DNA of 27,388 nucleotides from HGM04593 sp045589695 (GTDB taxonomy: Bacteria > Bacteroidota > Bacteroidia > Bacteroidales > Bacteroidaceae), in NCBI GenBank assembly GCA_045589695.1, contig JAZNPP010000050.1, forward strand, positions 1-27,388, given 5' to 3'. The notes beneath the pieces were generated by a model that saw nothing but the letters and a program-made list of their open reading frames with translations, was not told the origin of the DNA and did not search any database. Position numbers and translations under genes: made by a program. Every line of letters begins with the position of its first letter. Positions within the stretch are counted from its first letter, which is position 1. This document shows positions 25,906 to 27,388 of this stretch, in pieces.

Positions 25906-26403
25906 ATGAGCATGTTAATGAAACGTGGAGGCCAGACATGGATACCAAGTATCTTCAACGACTTCCTGAACAGCGACATTCTTGTCCGCAACAGCAGTAC
26001 AGCACCGGCTATTAATGTATTTGAGACAGACAAAGAATACAAAGTAGAAGTAGCGGCTGCAGGCATGAGAAAAGAAGACTTCAAAATTCACATTGACAGT
26101 GAAAACGACCTTACCATAACAATGGAGAGAAACTGCAACTGCGAGAAAGGAGACAAAAAAGAGTGCTGTAGCGGTCATGAAGAAAAAAAAGGCGATGCGG
26201 ACGAATGGAAAAACGAGAGCAAAGGGCGATATCTGCGTCGCGAGTTCTCATACACACGTTTCCAACAGACATTAATACTCCCTGACGATGCCGACACCGC
26301 AAATATTCAGGCAAAGGTCAAAGATGGAGTACTTAAAATAGAGATTCCGAAGAAAGCCAAAGCCGAAGAAGCGAAAATCAACAGGATTATTGAAATTGAA
26401 TAG
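25906..26403 (+). CDS. Small heat-shock protein, Hsp20/alpha-crystallin family
   Basis: 165-residue ATP-independent holdase. The N-terminal region (1-33) includes IPSIFNDF, then the alpha-crystallin domain runs from PAINVFETDKEYKVEVAAAG to the near-C-terminal VKDGVLKIEIPKK (the GVL signature). The C-terminal tail has the INRIIEIE motif (an IxI-type anchor) used in oligomer assembly. Between beta strands, residues 75-107 form an enlarged hydrophilic loop with Cys77, Cys79, Cys87, Cys88 and His91. Most Bacteroidota Hsp20 proteins I know have a shorter Lys/Glu-rich loop without cysteines here. The loop could bind metal or respond to redox, but this is inference. A strong terminator follows 150 bases downstream. 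Confidence 0.92.
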   Translation: MSMLMKRGGQTWIPSIFNDFLNSDILVRNSSTAPAINVFETDKEYKVEVAAAGMRKEDFKIHIDSENDLTITMERNCNCEKGDKKECCSGHEEKKGDADEWKNESKGRYLRREFSYTRFQQTLILPDDADTANIQAKVKDGVLKIEIPKKAKAEEAKINRIIEIE

Positions 26404-26510
26404 TTGAAACTTTTATATGTAAACTATTATTGTATAAAGCAAAACTTCAACGGCATAAGCAGCGTCTTGTCAAGCGTAACATCGCTGAAAGTGATGCCGG
26501 GCGGGTTGCG

Positions 26511-26542
26511 GATAGACGGCGCTGCAAGGAGAGAATGGCATC
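26511..26542. repeat. 32-base dispersed repeat, copy A
   Basis: The stretch gatagacggcgctgcaagg... matches 27159-27190 at all but about three positions. Both copies lie just before a terminator hairpin preceded by an A-run, one for hsp20 and one for the rRNA operon on the other strand. Confidence 0.6.
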
Positions 26543-26552
26543 GGCATATACA

Positions 26553-26596
26553 AAAAAAGAGAGTCGCAAGAAATTGCGACTCTCTTTTTTCAAAAT
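26553..26596 (+). terminator. Strong terminator, GAAA tetraloop, downstream of hsp20
   Basis: A perfect 17-bp stem (26553-26569 with 26574-26590), core GAGAGTCGCAA, closed by a GAAA tetraloop and flanked by A-run and T-run. It can act in either direction, but on this layout it ends the hsp20 transcript. Confidence 0.85.
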
Positions 26597-26647
26597 AAAC
26601 CGGCACTGTAAGTGAGAGAGTGCAAAGCCCTGCCGGACGGAGGCCAT
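26593..26647. repeat. 55-base dispersed repeat, copy 1
   Basis: Matches 26748-26802 at 52 of 55 positions by eye. Each copy contains the inverted pair CCGGCA and TGCCGG about 25 bases apart, so it can fold into a hairpin. Copy 1 starts directly after the hsp20 terminator. Confidence 0.8.
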
Positions 26648-26747
26648 AAAACTGAATACAACGAATTCTTCTATTTAATTGTTTCATTGTTGCACATTAG
26701 AGTTTTTAGCATTACCATTGCCGGCGGTATAGCAGAAGTAATTTTCT

Positions 26748-26802
26748 AAATAAACCGGCACTGTAAGTGAGAGAGTGTAAAGCCCTGCCGGATGCAGGCC
26801 AT
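26748..26802. repeat. 55-base dispersed repeat, copy 2
   Basis: Second copy of the element at 26593-26647, three differences, same orientation, 155 bases further on. The spacer between the two copies is unrelated AT-rich sequence. Confidence 0.8.
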
Positions 26803-27101
26803 TGCGCGAGGACTGTATGAGCGAAGTGCGGGTATAACTTACATTGCATAGCCGCACGAAGCGAGTTCCGCAGCGCCCTGCAGACGGTAGAAAGGCTTGA
26901 AACGGCAAGCGGACGACGAACGAGTTATATTGCCGGCGGCAATTCACGAGCAAGAGGAGAAAGCGGCTCGAACGCCCTGTGCCGGGCCTTTTCGTCCTTT
27001 TGGGCGCCAAAAGGACATGACAGAACGACTACAAGAAGAATAAAAACAACAGGTCAAGGGTAAATCGCAACAAGAATATAGAGCGGCATCGCTTTAATCG
27101 T
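26803..27101. other. Gene-free tract beside the rRNA operon
   Basis: No supported gene; a 108-codon minus-strand frame overlapping 26684-27010 includes translated repeat sequence and looks spurious. The tract contains a palindromic ATTGCC-GGC-GGCAAT near 26929-26943 and a perfect 10-bp hairpin GTCCTTTTGG-GCG-CCAAAAGGAC at 26994-27016. Confidence 0.5.
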
Positions 27102-27148
27102 TAAACTCTAAACTCTAAACTCTAAACCCTAAACTCTAAACTCTAAAA
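27102..27148. repeat. Heptamer tandem repeat (TAAACTC)n
   Basis: About 6.7 copies of the 7-base unit TAAACTC; the fourth copy is TAAACCC. Located between the gene-free tract and the second 32-base repeat. Confidence 0.9.
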
Positions 27149-27158
27149 GCGAAGCTTA

Positions 27159-27190
27159 GATAGACGGCGCCGCAAGGAGAGGAGGGCATC
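27159..27190. repeat. 32-base dispersed repeat, copy B
   Basis: Near-identical to 26511-26542, same orientation, followed by an A-run and the rRNA-operon terminator hairpin. Confidence 0.6.
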
Positions 27191-27202
27191 AAGCGTTTAT
27201 AT

Positions 27203-27243
27203 ATAAAAAAAGACGAGCCTTAGCGTCAGCTAAAGCTCGTCTT
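27203..27243 (-). terminator. rRNA operon terminator (minus strand)
   Basis: Read on the minus strand, a long stem (AAGACGAGC with GCTCGTCTT, then one mismatch, then an inner 5-bp stem closing a 4-base loop) spans 27243-27210 and is followed by a T-run of seven (complement of 27205-27211). It directly follows the 5S rRNA. Confidence 0.85.
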
Positions 27244-27251
27244 CATAAAAA

Positions 27252-27362
27252 GTGGCGATGACCTACTCTCCCACAAATCTTTGCAGTACCATCGGCGCTG
27301 TCGGGCTTAACTTCTCTGTTCGGGATGGGAAGAGGTGGATCCCCGACGCTATCGATCGCCTT
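27252..27362 (-). rRNA. rrf: 5S ribosomal RNA
   Basis: The minus strand reads as a bacterial 5S rRNA of about 111 bases: GGCGAU near the 5' end pairs with AUCGCC near the 3' end, and the conserved loop A/B region (GGGGATCCACCTCTTCCC), CCGAACAGAGAAGTTAAGCCC, and the TGGGAGAGTAGGTC block near the 3' end are all present. Ends are judged from the terminal helix and may be off by a few bases. The 23S and 16S genes would lie beyond the right edge. Confidence 0.93.
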
Positions 27363-27388
27363 AATAAGCGACCGGTCATATATGATGT

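Noticed and set aside
26684..27010. 108-codon minus-strand open frame next to the rRNA operon
   Set aside because: Part of it is the translation of the 55-base repeat, the rest is low-complexity and resembles no protein family; likely a chance frame.
27102..27148. Telomere-like repeat (CCCTAAA resemblance)
   Set aside because: Only one of the units is TAAACCC; it is internal to the chromosome beside an rRNA operon and is best seen as a simple bacterial microsatellite.

Overview
The window looks like chromosomal DNA of a member of the Bacteroidales (gut-type Bacteroidota). The signs are: several promoters of the Bacteroides -33/-7 type (TTTG, about 18-20 bases, TAnnTTTG or TAnnTTCG); starts without clear Shine-Dalgarno sequences; a lon-tgt-lptF/G-type run; an S9B dipeptidyl/tripeptidyl peptidase; a DUF5715-type lipoprotein; and a large secreted GH20 enzyme with a C-terminal segment like those of Bacteroidota secreted proteins. 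Species cannot be named from sequence alone. All family calls come from reading motifs and from memory of the families; no database search was run.

Layout. 1-4.2 kb: an OPT-family peptide transporter (-), trmN6 (+) and a diacylglycerol/lipid kinase (-), with a simple TTAATCG-rich repeat between the last two. 4.4-13.4 kb: a tight co-directional run on +, lon, tgt (2 bases after lon), an LptF/LptG permease, a DEAD-box RNA helicase (1 base after), a gamma-carbonic-anhydrase-like protein and a secreted S9B peptidase, closed by an 11-bp-stem hairpin. 13.5-16.0 kb: an AT-rich two-gene type II restriction-modification cassette whose nuclease closely resembles R.HincII (GTYRAC), ending in a bidirectional terminator. 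16.0-18.8 kb on -: a DUF5715-like lipoprotein, aspS, and a 58-residue basic single-span membrane protein beginning 2 bases after aspS. 18.9-22.5 kb: a 1177-residue secreted multimodular GH20 hexosaminidase. 22.5-25.7 kb: an AT-rich left-handed-beta-helix acyltransferase (-) with a long leader, an AlaX-like trans-editing protein (+) and a Rid/chorismatase-like protein (+). 25.7-27.4 kb: an Hsp20 chaperone with a cysteine-rich loop, a roughly 800-base gene-free tract of dispersed and tandem repeats, and the 5S rRNA end of an rRNA operon (-) running in from the right edge.

The most striking result combines two readings. The nuclease matches HincII in its catalytic and DNA-intercalating residues, and the whole 27,388-base window contains no GTYRAC site by direct reading, where about 27 would be expected by chance and more than 80 GTYRA followed by A, G or T are present. 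The core housekeeping genes therefore appear purged of the predicted target, pointing to a long-lived, active GTYRAC nuclease in this lineage even though the cassette itself is compositionally foreign. Other points worth a look: the small basic membrane protein co-transcribed with aspS, loss of the canonical zinc cysteines in Tgt, the Cys-rich insertion in Hsp20, a palindrome overlapping the probable acyltransferase promoter, and a 55-base repeat pair beside the rRNA operon.
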